From NCBI RefSeq assembly GCF_900102885.1, contig NZ_FNGE01000002.1, positions 62,001-126,000 on the forward strand: 64,000 bases of DNA, in the 5' to 3' direction. Of the stretch, positions 1 to 6,914 are shown piece after piece. Positions within the stretch are counted from its first letter, which is position 1. Each line of letters starts with the position of its first letter. The notes beneath the pieces are model-generated. The model searched no databases, was not told the origin of the DNA, and saw nothing but the letters and a program-made list of their open reading frames with translations. The DNA comes from Paracoccus chinensis. GTDB lineage: Bacteria; Pseudomonadota; Alphaproteobacteria; Rhodobacterales; Rhodobacteraceae. The translations under genes and the position numbers were made by a program.

Positions 1-21
1 CGTTTGTCCCGGAAGGCGCAG

Positions 22-40
22 AATCTTTATAGAAAAGATT
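22..40. repeat. Small inverted repeat downstream of tRNA-Met
   Basis: AATCTTT and AAAGATT flank a 5-base spacer, an AT-rich 7-bp hairpin in an otherwise GC-rich flank. It lies about 50 bases past the 3' end of the tRNA-Met gene and might help end that transcript, but it has no clear T-run. Confidence 0.3.
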
Positions 41-90
41 GCGGCAACGATGCGTAGGCATGCAAGCCTTCGGACGCGTCAGCCTCGGGA

Positions 91-167
91 TGGTAGCGGA
101 GGAGGGATTTGAACCCCCGACACAAGGATTATGATTCCTCTGCTCTAACCAGCTGAGCTACTCCGCC
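91..167 (-). tRNA. tRNA-Met (CAT), elongator type
   Basis: The reverse strand folds as a 77-nt cloverleaf. The acceptor arm GGCGGAG pairs with CTCCGCT (one G-U pair), followed by discriminator A and an encoded CCA. The anticodon loop is ATCATAA, with CAT at plus-strand positions 131-133. The G1-U72 closing pair and the AGCTCAG D-arm resemble elongator rather than initiator tRNA-Met. A tRNA-Ile2 with lysidine at C34 also reads CAT and cannot be fully excluded by eye. Confidence 0.93.
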
Positions 168-321
168 CCATGCATCCCGCGAGGGGTGCGCGGGATTTAG
201 GGCGCGACTCGCGGGGCGTCAAGCGGAATCCGCAAAGCCGCCGCTTGCCTCTGCGGCAAGGGCCGTGCAGGGAAACCGGGGACGCCTCGGGGCGTTTCAC
301 GGACAAAGCAAGGGGTTGCAG

Positions 322-1248
322 ATGGCGGACGATCCGTATGCCGCACTGGGCGTGTCGAAGACGGCCAGCGATGCCGAGATCAAGAAGGCCTACCGCAGGA
401 TCGCCAAGACGGATCACCCGGACCTGACGGACGATCCGAAGGCGCATGAGCGCTTCAAGGCGGCCTCGGCCGCCTACGACCTGCTGAAGGACCCCGCCCG
501 GCGCGCCCGCTTCGATCGGGGCGAGATCGACGCCCAGGGGCAGGAGCGTCCTCAGCGCCGCTATTACCGCGACTTCTCGGAGGCGCCGGACAATCCCTAT
601 CGCGGGCAGGCGGACTACGGCGATTTCTCGGACGTCTTTTCCGATCTTTTTGGCGAGCGCGGCTTCCGGCAGGGGGGCTTCGGGGGCGGTGCGCGCAGCT
701 TCGACATGCGCGGGCAGGACCACCGTTATACGCTCGAGGTCGATTTCATGACCGCGGCGCGGGGCGGCACGACCCGCATCACCCTGCCGGACGGCAACGT
801 GCTGGACGTGAACATCCCGGCCGGCACCCGCGACGGCCAGACCATCCGACTGCGGGGCAAGGGCGGCGCGGGCATGGGCAACGGCCAGCCGGGCGACGCG
901 CTGCTGGCGGTCACCGTGCGCGAGGACCCCGACTGGCGGCGCGAGGGCGACGACGTGACCACGGTGCTTCCGATCTCGCTGGACGAGGCGGTGCTGGGGG
1001 GCAGGGTCCAGGCGCAGACGATCGACGGGCCGGTGATGCTGACGATTCCGCGCGGCGCCTCCTCGGGGCAGAAGCTCAGGTTGCGGGGCCGGGGGCTGGC
1101 CGGGTCAGGCGGCAAGCGCGGGGACCAGCATGTCGAGCTGCGCATCGTCATGCCGCCGCAGGTCGACGACGAACTGGCCCGCTTCATCGAAACCTGGCGC
1201 AAGGACCATGCCTACAACCCGCGCGCCGCAGGGGGGAAAGGACGATGA
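322..1248 (+). CDS. DnaJ-family co-chaperone, class B (CbpA-like)
   Basis: A 308-residue J-domain co-chaperone that should stimulate the ATPase of DnaK. The J domain occupies about residues 4-68 with the HPD tripeptide at 32-34. A Gly/Phe-rich linker follows (about 95-135), then the two beta-barrel substrate-binding C-terminal domains. The CxxCxGxG zinc repeats of true DnaJ are absent, so this is a CbpA/class B protein. ATG 322 follows AAGGGG and gives the usual short N-terminus before the J domain; an upstream in-frame ATG at 265 would add an unrelated leader. The stop overlaps the start of a CbpM-like gene, which supports the CbpA reading. Confidence 0.92.
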   Translation: MADDPYAALGVSKTASDAEIKKAYRRIAKTDHPDLTDDPKAHERFKAASAAYDLLKDPARRARFDRGEIDAQGQERPQRRYYRDFSEAPDNPYRGQADYGDFSDVFSDLFGERGFRQGGFGGGARSFDMRGQDHRYTLEVDFMTAARGGTTRITLPDGNVLDVNIPAGTRDGQTIRLRGKGGAGMGNGQPGDALLAVTVREDPDWRREGDDVTTVLPISLDEAVLGGRVQAQTIDGPVMLTIPRGASSGQKLRLRGRGLAGSGGKRGDQHVELRIVMPPQVDDELARFIETWRKDHAYNPRAAGGKGR

Positions 1249-1601
1249 TCCGCCATTCGATGACCCGCGACGAGATCCTGTCGCTGATCCCCGATCTTTC
1301 GCCCGAGGCGCTGGCGGCGCTGACCGAGGCGGGCGTCATCCAGCCCCTTCTGGGCGAGGGCGAGCCGCGCTTCCGCGAAATCGACGCCGCGCGCCTGCAG
1401 CTTGCCGTCGAGCTGGAGGAAATGTTCCGGCTCGACCCCGAGGCCCTGGGGCTGGTCCTGTCGCTGATCGACCAGCTGAACGGGATCAGGGGAGAGATGC
1501 GGGCGGTGCTGGGCGCGCTGGCGGAAGAGCCGCCCGAGACCCGCGCCCGGCTGCGCCGCGTGATCCACGAGACGCGGCTTCTGCGGGTGCGGCGTGAGTG
1601 A
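1245..1601 (+). CDS. CbpM-like chaperone modulator (MerR-like fold)
   Basis: A 118-residue protein that starts inside the stop of the DnaJ-like gene (ATGA overlap), so the two are translationally coupled. It opens with a helix rich in ILSLIPDLSP followed by a MerR-like segment containing REIDAARL, then a helical region. This matches the CbpM family, which binds the J domain of CbpA and tunes its activity. In other bacteria cbpA-cbpM form an operon as here. Family assignment rests on size, fold pattern and position; no catalytic residue is expected. Confidence 0.8.
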   Translation: MIRHSMTRDEILSLIPDLSPEALAALTEAGVIQPLLGEGEPRFREIDAARLQLAVELEEMFRLDPEALGLVLSLIDQLNGIRGEMRAVLGALAEEPPETRARLRRVIHETRLLRVRRE

Positions 1602-2043
1602 GCGAATCCACCTGCGGCCCGGCGGCCCCGCGCCGGACATGGCCGAGGCTCAGGGTGGCTGCCACTGCGGCGCGGTGCGGTTCCGTGCAGCCCTGGCGCA
1701 GGGGCTGGGTTCGGCGGGCCGCTGCACCTGTTCCTATTGCCGGATGAAGGGCAGCATCTGGGTCACGGTGGCGGACGGGGGCTTCCGGCTGCTTTCGGGC
1801 GCTGGCGATCTGGAAACCTATCGTTTCGGCTCGGGTGTAGCAGCCCATCATTTCTGCCGGGTCTGCGGCATCAACACGCACCACCACCGCAGCTCGGTTC
1901 CCGGCCAGGTCGCCGTCAGCGCGGCCTGCCTTGACGGCGTGAGCCCCTTCGACTTTCTCGAACTGCCGGTCTGGGACGGCGAGCGCGAGGCCTCGGGGGA
2001 AGGGGACCTGCTGGCGGGCGTCCTGCGCTACAGTCCGGCATAA
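1594..2043 (+). CDS. GFA-family protein (glutathione-dependent formaldehyde-activating fold)
   Basis: A 149-residue protein with the zinc-binding cysteine layout of the GFA/CENP-V fold: CHC near residue 24, CTCSYC near 45 and CRVC near 90. Founding members accelerate S-hydroxymethylglutathione formation, but most paralogues have no proven substrate, so only the fold is assigned. GTG 1594 overlaps the upstream stop by 8 bases; an internal ATG at 1639 is possible but would lie close to the first metal-binding cysteine and lacks a better ribosome site. Its 3' end overlaps the convergent rlmJ gene by 16 bases. Confidence 0.85.
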   Translation: MSERIHLRPGGPAPDMAEAQGGCHCGAVRFRAALAQGLGSAGRCTCSYCRMKGSIWVTVADGGFRLLSGAGDLETYRFGSGVAAHHFCRVCGINTHHHRSSVPGQVAVSAACLDGVSPFDFLELPVWDGEREASGEGDLLAGVLRYSPA

Positions 2044-2804
2044 AGCACGGCAAGACGCTCGGCCTCGGCGTCCAGCCCATAGGGCGGGTTGATGATGAAC
2101 ATCCCCGATCCGATCATGCCGTGGCCCGCGCGTGCGGGCGGAAAGCGGACCTCGGACAGCAGGGCCTGCGGGTGATCCGCCCTCAACGCACCTGCCATGG
2201 CGCGGTGCCGTTCGTCGGCAAGGATCGGATACCACAGCGCGATCACCCCCACGTTCCACTTGCGCGCCATGCGGGCGATCCAGCCGGGGATGCGGTCATA
2301 GTCGGCCTTGACCTCGTAGCTGGGGTCGATCAGCAGCAGCCCGCGCCGCGGCATGGGCGGGATCAGGGCATTCGCCATCGCGAAGCCGTCCTGCTGGTGA
2401 AGCCGCGGGAAACCCGCGACCTCGGACAGGGCGGCGTGTTCCGCCGGGTGCAGCTCGGCCAGATGGGTCATGTCGCCGAGCCGAAGGAAATGTGCCGCGA
2501 TCAGGGGAGAGCCGGGATAGGCCCGCGGGCCGAAGCGGTCCCGGACCGCCGCCAGTGCCTCTGACAGGGGATGATCAGGCGGCAGCCAGCCCTGGGCCAG
2601 CGCGCGGGTGATCCCGGCCTCGGCCTCCTGCGTCCGCTGTGCGGCCTCGGAGGCAAGGTCGTAAAGGCCCCGCCCGGCATGGGTCTCGATATAGCTTAGC
2701 GGCTTCGGCTTGGCCGTCAGGTGCGACAGGGCCGTGGCGAGCAGGGCGTGCTTGTGCACATCCGCCAGGTTTCCCGCGTGATACGCGTGCTGATAGGACA
2801 ACAT
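2028..2804 (-). CDS. rlmJ: 23S rRNA (adenine(2030)-N6)-methyltransferase
   Basis: A 258-residue SAM-dependent enzyme that methylates N6 of A2030 in 23S rRNA. It opens with the family signature MLSYQHAYHAGNLADVHKH, has ETHAGRGLYDL as SAM motif I, and DPSYE as the catalytic N6-adenine motif IV in the place of DPPYE. Length is close to E. coli RlmJ (YhiR). AGGGACGAG precedes ATG 2804. The leader on this strand carries the CCTCCTCCC hairpins, so rlmJ lies directly downstream of that element in the same direction. Confidence 0.93.
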   Translation of the reverse strand: MLSYQHAYHAGNLADVHKHALLATALSHLTAKPKPLSYIETHAGRGLYDLASEAAQRTQEAEAGITRALAQGWLPPDHPLSEALAAVRDRFGPRAYPGSPLIAAHFLRLGDMTHLAELHPAEHAALSEVAGFPRLHQQDGFAMANALIPPMPRRGLLLIDPSYEVKADYDRIPGWIARMARKWNVGVIALWYPILADERHRAMAGALRADHPQALLSEVRFPPARAGHGMIGSGMFIINPPYGLDAEAERLAVLYAGL

Positions 2805-2824
2805 GGCTCGTCCCTAGCCGCCGC

Positions 2825-2960
2825 GTTCCGGATTGGAAAGAGAAGGAAGCGGCGACCCCGGGGAGGAGGAGAGGGGTCGCCGCCGACAACGCGCCCAGGG
2901 AGGAGGAGGGGCGGCGCTGCATCCGGATCGCTACCGGGGAGGAGGTCGGCTGCGATCCAT
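2825..2960 (-). ncRNA. Candidate CcsR-like (cuckoo) small RNA with three CCTCCTCCC hairpins
   Basis: Read on the minus strand, CCTCCTCCC occurs three times (plus-strand 2937-2945, 2898-2906, 2861-2869), spaced 37-39 nt. Each copy sits in a predicted loop. The last hairpin is the strongest: an 11-bp perfect stem (2849-2859 with 2873-2883) around a 13-nt loop, followed by a pyrimidine-rich TTCCTTCTCTTTCC, as in an intrinsic terminator. The middle stem is 5 bp and the first is weak. Rhodobacter sphaeroides CcsR1-4 RNAs carry this anti-Shine-Dalgarno motif in stem-loops and derive from transcripts with a DUF1127 gene; no DUF1127 frame is visible here. A possible -35 TTGACT with a poor -10 lies near 3040-3066. 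Length and 5' end are estimates. Confidence 0.62.
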
Positions 2961-3253
2961 GTGCACAAGATGCCTTTGATGCTGCGATTGCACAACGCAT
3001 GTTTGCGCTGGTCTGTTATGCGTTTCGTGCATGGAATAAACAGGAACATGCCTGCAAGTAAGTCAATTGTGTGACAGGAATCGCACTTGCTGCCGCTAAA
3101 TCACCCATAAGATGTATCACCTATGCGTGTGACGCAACGTTCTGGCGGAACCATCTCCAATGATGCTGCGCAGCAGCATGATCCGGGGCTCGTCTGGTTG
3201 TGGCCTGCTTGCCGTCCTATATCGCTGCCAACGACAGTCAAAGGATCGGACAC

Positions 3254-4354
3254 ATGGCGGTGAATCGCGACAGGGTGATGCAGGAACTCGAACAGGTCGC
3301 AATTCCCGGCGGCAGCAATCTGGTCAGGGCAGACCTGATCCGCGCCCTGTCGATTGCAGAGGATGAGGTGAGCTTCGTCATCGAGGCCGGCGATGCGGCC
3401 CTGGCCCGGGCGCTGGAAGGCGCCAGCGCCGAGGCCGAATCGCGGTTGCGCGCGCTGGGCTTTGCCCGCGTGCGCATTGTCACCACCGCGCCTGCGGGCA
3501 AGCAGCCCGCCGTGGCCGCGCGCTCGGGTCCGGCGGCAGGGGCGGGCGCCCCGCCCAGCCTGACCATCGGGCGGCACCCGACCCCGCAGGCCGGACCGCA
3601 GGCGATCCCGGGCGTGCGCCGCATCATCGCCATCGGTTCGGGCAAGGGCGGCGTCGGCAAGTCCACCCTGACGACCAACCTCGCTGTCGCGCTGGCGCGC
3701 AAGGGGCGGCGAATCGGCGTGCTGGATGCCGATATCTACGGCCCCAGCCAGCCGCGGATGCTGGGCGTCAGCGACCGCCCGCGCAGCGAGAACGACCGCA
3801 TCATCCCCGTGCGCGCCCATGGCGTCACAATGATGTCGCTGGGCCTGATGATGAAGGAAGGCGAGGCGGTCGTCTGGCGCGGCCCCATGCTGATGGGCGC
3901 GCTGCAGCAGATGCTGAACCAGGTCGAATGGGGCGAACTGGACGCGCTGCTGGTGGATCTGCCGCCCGGCACGGGCGACGTGCAGCTGAGCCTGTGCCAG
4001 AAGGCGCCGGTCACGGGCGCGATCATCGTGTCCACGCCGCAGGACGTGGCGCTGATCGACGCCCGCCGCGCCATCGACATGTTCGACAAGCTCAAGACCC
4101 CGGTGCTGGGGCTGGTCGAGAACATGTCCTCGTATGTCTGCCCGAACTGCGGGCACGAGGCGCATCTGTTCGGCCAGGGCGGCGTCGGCGCCGAGGCGGC
4201 CGAGCGCGGCCTGCCCTTCCTGGGCGAGGTGCCGCTGGACCTGTCGGTCCGTCTCGGGGGCGATTCGGGGCAACCGGTCGCCCTGGGCGAGGGGCCGGTG
4301 GCCGAGGCCTACGGGCGTTTGGCCGACCGGCTGATCCGCGGCGACATGGCCTGA
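3254..4354 (+). CDS. apbC: Mrp/ApbC/NBP35-family Fe-S cluster carrier ATPase
   Basis: A 366-residue soluble P-loop ATPase of the Mrp/ApbC group that carries [4Fe-4S] clusters to apoproteins. The N-terminal part is a DUF59/MIP18-like domain. An Ala/Pro/Gly-rich linker leads to the deviant Walker A GSGKGGVGKST at residues 128-138. C296 and C299 in VCPNCG form the CxxC that bridges a cluster in the homodimer. ATG 3254 has AAGGA eight bases upstream; an earlier in-frame ATG at 3200 has no such site. It stands alone between the sRNA region and the mraZ leader. Confidence 0.93.
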   Translation: MAVNRDRVMQELEQVAIPGGSNLVRADLIRALSIAEDEVSFVIEAGDAALARALEGASAEAESRLRALGFARVRIVTTAPAGKQPAVAARSGPAAGAGAPPSLTIGRHPTPQAGPQAIPGVRRIIAIGSGKGGVGKSTLTTNLAVALARKGRRIGVLDADIYGPSQPRMLGVSDRPRSENDRIIPVRAHGVTMMSLGLMMKEGEAVVWRGPMLMGALQQMLNQVEWGELDALLVDLPPGTGDVQLSLCQKAPVTGAIIVSTPQDVALIDARRAIDMFDKLKTPVLGLVENMSSYVCPNCGHEAHLFGQGGVGAEAAERGLPFLGEVPLDLSVRLGGDSGQPVALGEGPVAEAYGRLADRLIRGDMA

Positions 4355-4705
4355 GCCTGCGGGCTTTCCTTCGGGAAATCACGGGAACGCCGGGCTTGGC
4401 CCCGGCGGGAAATCATGGGACAGGCGGTCCTTCCGGCCGCTGTCCGTCAGAATCGCAGGGCCGTGATGGGGCGTGATCGGTCCTGCGATAGGCGCTGCTC
4501 CGCCCAAGTTCCCCGGTTGCCGAAGGCAGTTTTCTTCTTGACCGGGAGAATCTGGGACTATTCTGCCACAGCGTGTTTTTCACAACATCTAGTTTTTTAA
4601 CTGCGGTAGCGCACCAGATTTGGACGTGTTAACCGCTCGTTCGGCTGTCGTTCACGCCTCACGCGCGAAGCTGGGGCTGCGAGATCGTCAGTGTTCCCGC
4701 ATTCA

Positions 4706-4740
4706 CCCCATTGCTTCCCATGCTTTCCCATGGCATCCCT
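4706..4740 (-). promoter_or_regulatory. MraZ operator: tandem TGGGN boxes at 10-bp period
   Basis: On the minus strand the order is AGGGA, TGGGA, TGGGA, TGGGG, each separated by exactly 5 bases (plus-strand positions 4736-4740, 4726-4730, 4716-4720, 4706-4710). MraZ of E. coli and Mycoplasma binds upstream of its own operon at direct TGGGN repeats spaced 5 bases apart, so this fits autoregulation of the dcw cluster. Three units are exact and one is degenerate. The array lies about 265 bases before the mraZ start. Confidence 0.82.
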
Positions 4741-4917
4741 TCAACCACGGAAGACGGGCAGTTAAGGGGCGGTGAAGACCCCGGCCAAGGCAGGCTTCAT
4801 ACAGGCACCCGCGATCCGAAAAATGACCTGGCCGCGCGCGAGCAGCACCTTCCCCCGAGGTGGCGCATGAGACCGGGCGATCCCCGAAACTTCGGGGCCC
4901 AGAGATGGGACGAGGGC

Positions 4918-4951
4918 GGCGGATCGGGCAGTGGCAGCGGCCCGATCCGCC
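4918..4951 (+). promoter_or_regulatory. Strong hairpin just upstream of mraZ
   Basis: A perfect 12-bp stem: GGCGGATCGGGC (4918-4929) pairs with GCCCGATCCGCC (4940-4951) across a 10-base loop. CTTTCCCGTT follows, but there is no true T-run. It ends 52 bases before the mraZ start, so it may act as an attenuator or shape the leader RNA. Function is inferred from position only. Confidence 0.5.
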
Positions 4952-5003
4952 CTTTCCCGTTCAGGGCACCCTGTTCGGGCAGGGACAGTGGAAGGTGGCG
5001 GGC

Positions 5004-5504
5004 TTGGCACGCAGGTTCAGAGGCTCGGAGGAGGTCAAGGTCGACGCCAAGGGGCGCGTCTCGATCCCCGCCAAGTTTCGCCGCGTCTTCGAATCGGCCG
5101 ATCCGGATTTTCCCTCCCGCAACCGCGCGCAGCTGGTCGTCGTCTATGGCTTCGCCGATTGGACTCACCTGCGTCTGTACACCATGGAAGCGATCGAGGA
5201 AATCGACGAGGGCATCAGCCGGATGCCCCGCGGCTCGGCCGAGCGCAGCTATCTGGAAACCCTGATGAACGGCCTGTCGGATGAGGCCGAGATCGACGCC
5301 GACGGCCGCCTGGTCCTGCCCCAGCGCCTGCGCGAGAAGATCGGGCTCGAGGACCGCGCCTTCTTCATGGCGCAGGGCGATTACCTGAAGGTGTCCACCC
5401 CCGAGACGCACGAGGCCGACCTGCGCGCGATCGAGGCCGACATGCCGACGCTGGAACCGGGCGCTGATCCGCTGTCCCTGCTGCCCCCGGCTTCCGAAAG
5501 CTGA
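5004..5504 (+). CDS. mraZ: Transcriptional regulator MraZ, first gene of the dcw cluster
   Basis: A 166-residue AbrB-like DNA-binding protein with two SpoVT-AbrB repeats: [16 protein letters not shown] near the N-terminus and [17 protein letters not shown] in the second half. MraZ represses the dcw operon by binding TGGGN boxes, which are present upstream. The frame continues further upstream without family similarity. I chose TTG 5004, which gives the usual MARRFRG N-terminus and has GGAAGG eight bases before it; GTG 4995 is the alternative. The stop shares bases with the rsmH start (TGATG). Confidence 0.9.
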   Translation: MARRFRGSEEVKVDAKGRVSIPAKFRRVFESADPDFPSRNRAQLVVVYGFADWTHLRLYTMEAIEEIDEGISRMPRGSAERSYLETLMNGLSDEAEIDADGRLVLPQRLREKIGLEDRAFFMAQGDYLKVSTPETHEADLRAIEADMPTLEPGADPLSLLPPASES

Positions 5505-6466
5505 TGACTGCGCCGCATGTCCCTGTCCTGCTGCGCCCCCTTCTGGCGGCGGTGGCCCCCGTCCGTGGCACCTGGGTGGATGGCACCTTCGGCGCGGGGG
5601 GCTATGCGCGCGGCCTGCTGGAGGCCGGCGCTGGCCGCGTGATCGGCATCGACCGCGATCCGGCGGTGTTCGACATGGCGCGTGCCTGGGCAGGCGAGTA
5701 CGGCGACCGGCTGCGGCTGGTGCCGGGGACCTTCTCGGACCTTGACGAACTGGCCGGCGAGCCGGTGGACGGCGTGGTGCTGGACCTTGGCGTCAGCTCC
5801 ATGCAGCTCGACCAGCCCGAGCGTGGCTTTTCCTTTCTGCGTGACGGGCCGCTGGACATGCGCATGGGGCAGGACGGGCCTTCGGCCGCCGACCTGCTGA
5901 ACACCGCCGAGGAATCCCGCATCGCCGACGTGCTGTATCATTACGGCGAAGAGCGTGCCGCCCGCCGCATCGCCCGCGCCATCGTGGCGGCCCGCCCCCT
6001 GACCACGACCGCACAACTGGCCGAAGTCGTCCAGTCCTGCCTGCCGCGCCCCAAGCCCGGCCAGAGCCATCCCGCCACTCGCAGCTTTCAGGCGATCCGC
6101 ATCTGGGTGAACGACGAATTCGGCCAGCTTCTGTCTGGGCTCATGGCCGCCGAGCGCGCGCTGAAGCCGGGCGGCAGGCTGGCGGTGGTCAGCTTCCATT
6201 CGCTGGAAGACCGGGTGGTCAAGCGTTTCATGCAGGCCAGGGCCAATGCGGCGGGCGGCGGCAGCCGCTATGCGCCCGAGTTGCGGCAGGAGGCTCCCGC
6301 CTTCACGCTGCCCTTCCGCCGCGCGATCGGCGCGGATGACGAGGAACTGGCCGCCAACCCGCGCGCGCGTTCGGCCTTCCTGCGCGTCGCGGTCCGCACC
6401 GACGCGCCCGCGGGCAGGCCCGATCCGGCCGCGCTTGGCCTGCCGCAGCTTCCCGGAGGGATGTGA
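5504..6466 (+). CDS. rsmH: 16S rRNA (cytosine(1402)-N4)-methyltransferase
   Basis: A 320-residue SAM-dependent methyltransferase (MraW) that makes N4-methyl-C1402 in the P site of 16S rRNA. Visible motifs are HVPVLL at the N-terminus, [15 protein letters not shown] as SAM motif I, GIDRDP, the [10 protein letters not shown] block, RGFSF, and [13 protein letters not shown] near the C-terminus. Length is typical. It begins within the mraZ stop codon and ends within the ftsL start, the standard position in dcw clusters. Confidence 0.96.
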   Translation: MTAPHVPVLLRPLLAAVAPVRGTWVDGTFGAGGYARGLLEAGAGRVIGIDRDPAVFDMARAWAGEYGDRLRLVPGTFSDLDELAGEPVDGVVLDLGVSSMQLDQPERGFSFLRDGPLDMRMGQDGPSAADLLNTAEESRIADVLYHYGEERAARRIARAIVAARPLTTTAQLAEVVQSCLPRPKPGQSHPATRSFQAIRIWVNDEFGQLLSGLMAAERALKPGGRLAVVSFHSLEDRVVKRFMQARANAAGGGSRYAPELRQEAPAFTLPFRRAIGADDEELAANPRARSAFLRVAVRTDAPAGRPDPAALGLPQLPGGM

Positions 6467-6909
6467 TGCGGCCGCTTCTTTATCTCATGGCGGCGATGGT
6501 GGTGATGGGCCTGGCTTTCTGGGCCTATCGCGAGAATTACCGCACCCAGGCGCAGATCGACCAGATGCAGGCGGTGCAGCGGGACATCGCGGGCCTGCGG
6601 GAAAACCTGGGCGTGCTGCGCGCCGAGTGGGCCTATCTGAACCGCCCCGACCGGCTGCGCCAGCTTGTGGACATGAACTTCGAGCGCCTGCGCCTTGCGC
6701 CCGTGCAGGCCAACCAGTTCGGCACCGCGCGCAACATCGACTATCCGCCGCCCGAGCCCGTGGCGCCGCCGACCGAACTGACGCCCGGCGAGACAACCGC
6801 CGGCTGGGTGCCCCGCACGCCCTCGAACAACCGCGGCGCGCCGGTGCCGCGCCCCGCCTTGCCCCTTCCCGCAGACCTTGTCGCCGAGCCTGACCCGACA
6901 GAGGAGTGA
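6466..6909 (+). CDS. ftsL: Cell division protein FtsL
   Basis: A 147-residue bitopic inner-membrane protein. A short cytoplasmic end is followed by one membrane helix (about residues 4-20, LLYLMAAMVVMGLAFWAY) and a coiled coil through about residue 70 that should pair with FtsB and FtsQ. The C-terminal 60 residues are proline-rich and unstructured. Sequence identity to known FtsL is usually low; identification relies on topology and its place between rsmH and ftsI. ATG 6466 overlaps the rsmH stop and has GGAGGG five bases upstream. Confidence 0.87.
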   Translation: MRPLLYLMAAMVVMGLAFWAYRENYRTQAQIDQMQAVQRDIAGLRENLGVLRAEWAYLNRPDRLRQLVDMNFERLRLAPVQANQFGTARNIDYPPPEPVAPPTELTPGETTAGWVPRTPSNNRGAPVPRPALPLPADLVAEPDPTEE

Positions 6910-6914
6910 CCGCC

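Larger units (their letters stand above)
4355..5003 (+). other. Long non-coding leader between apbC and mraZ
   Basis: About 650 bases without a convincing gene. It contains four MraZ-box repeats (4706-4740), an AT-rich stretch at 4570-4605, a small hairpin CCCCG/CGGGG near 4882-4897 and a long hairpin at 4918-4951. A weak promoter-like pair is TTGACC (4538-4543) with TATTCT (4559-4564), but its 15-base spacer is short. No RNase P RNA signature or tRNA is visible. I infer that this is the regulatory leader of the dcw cluster. Confidence 0.7.

Noticed and set aside
2861..2945. Ribosome-binding sites on the plus strand (GGGAGGAGG repeats)
   Set aside because: None is followed by a sensible start codon and frame; as CCTCCTCCC on the minus strand they lie in hairpin loops, which explains them better.
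4355..4860. RNase P RNA or other structured RNA in the mraZ leader
   Set aside because: No GAGGAAAGTCC-type core or matching helices were found; only short hairpins.
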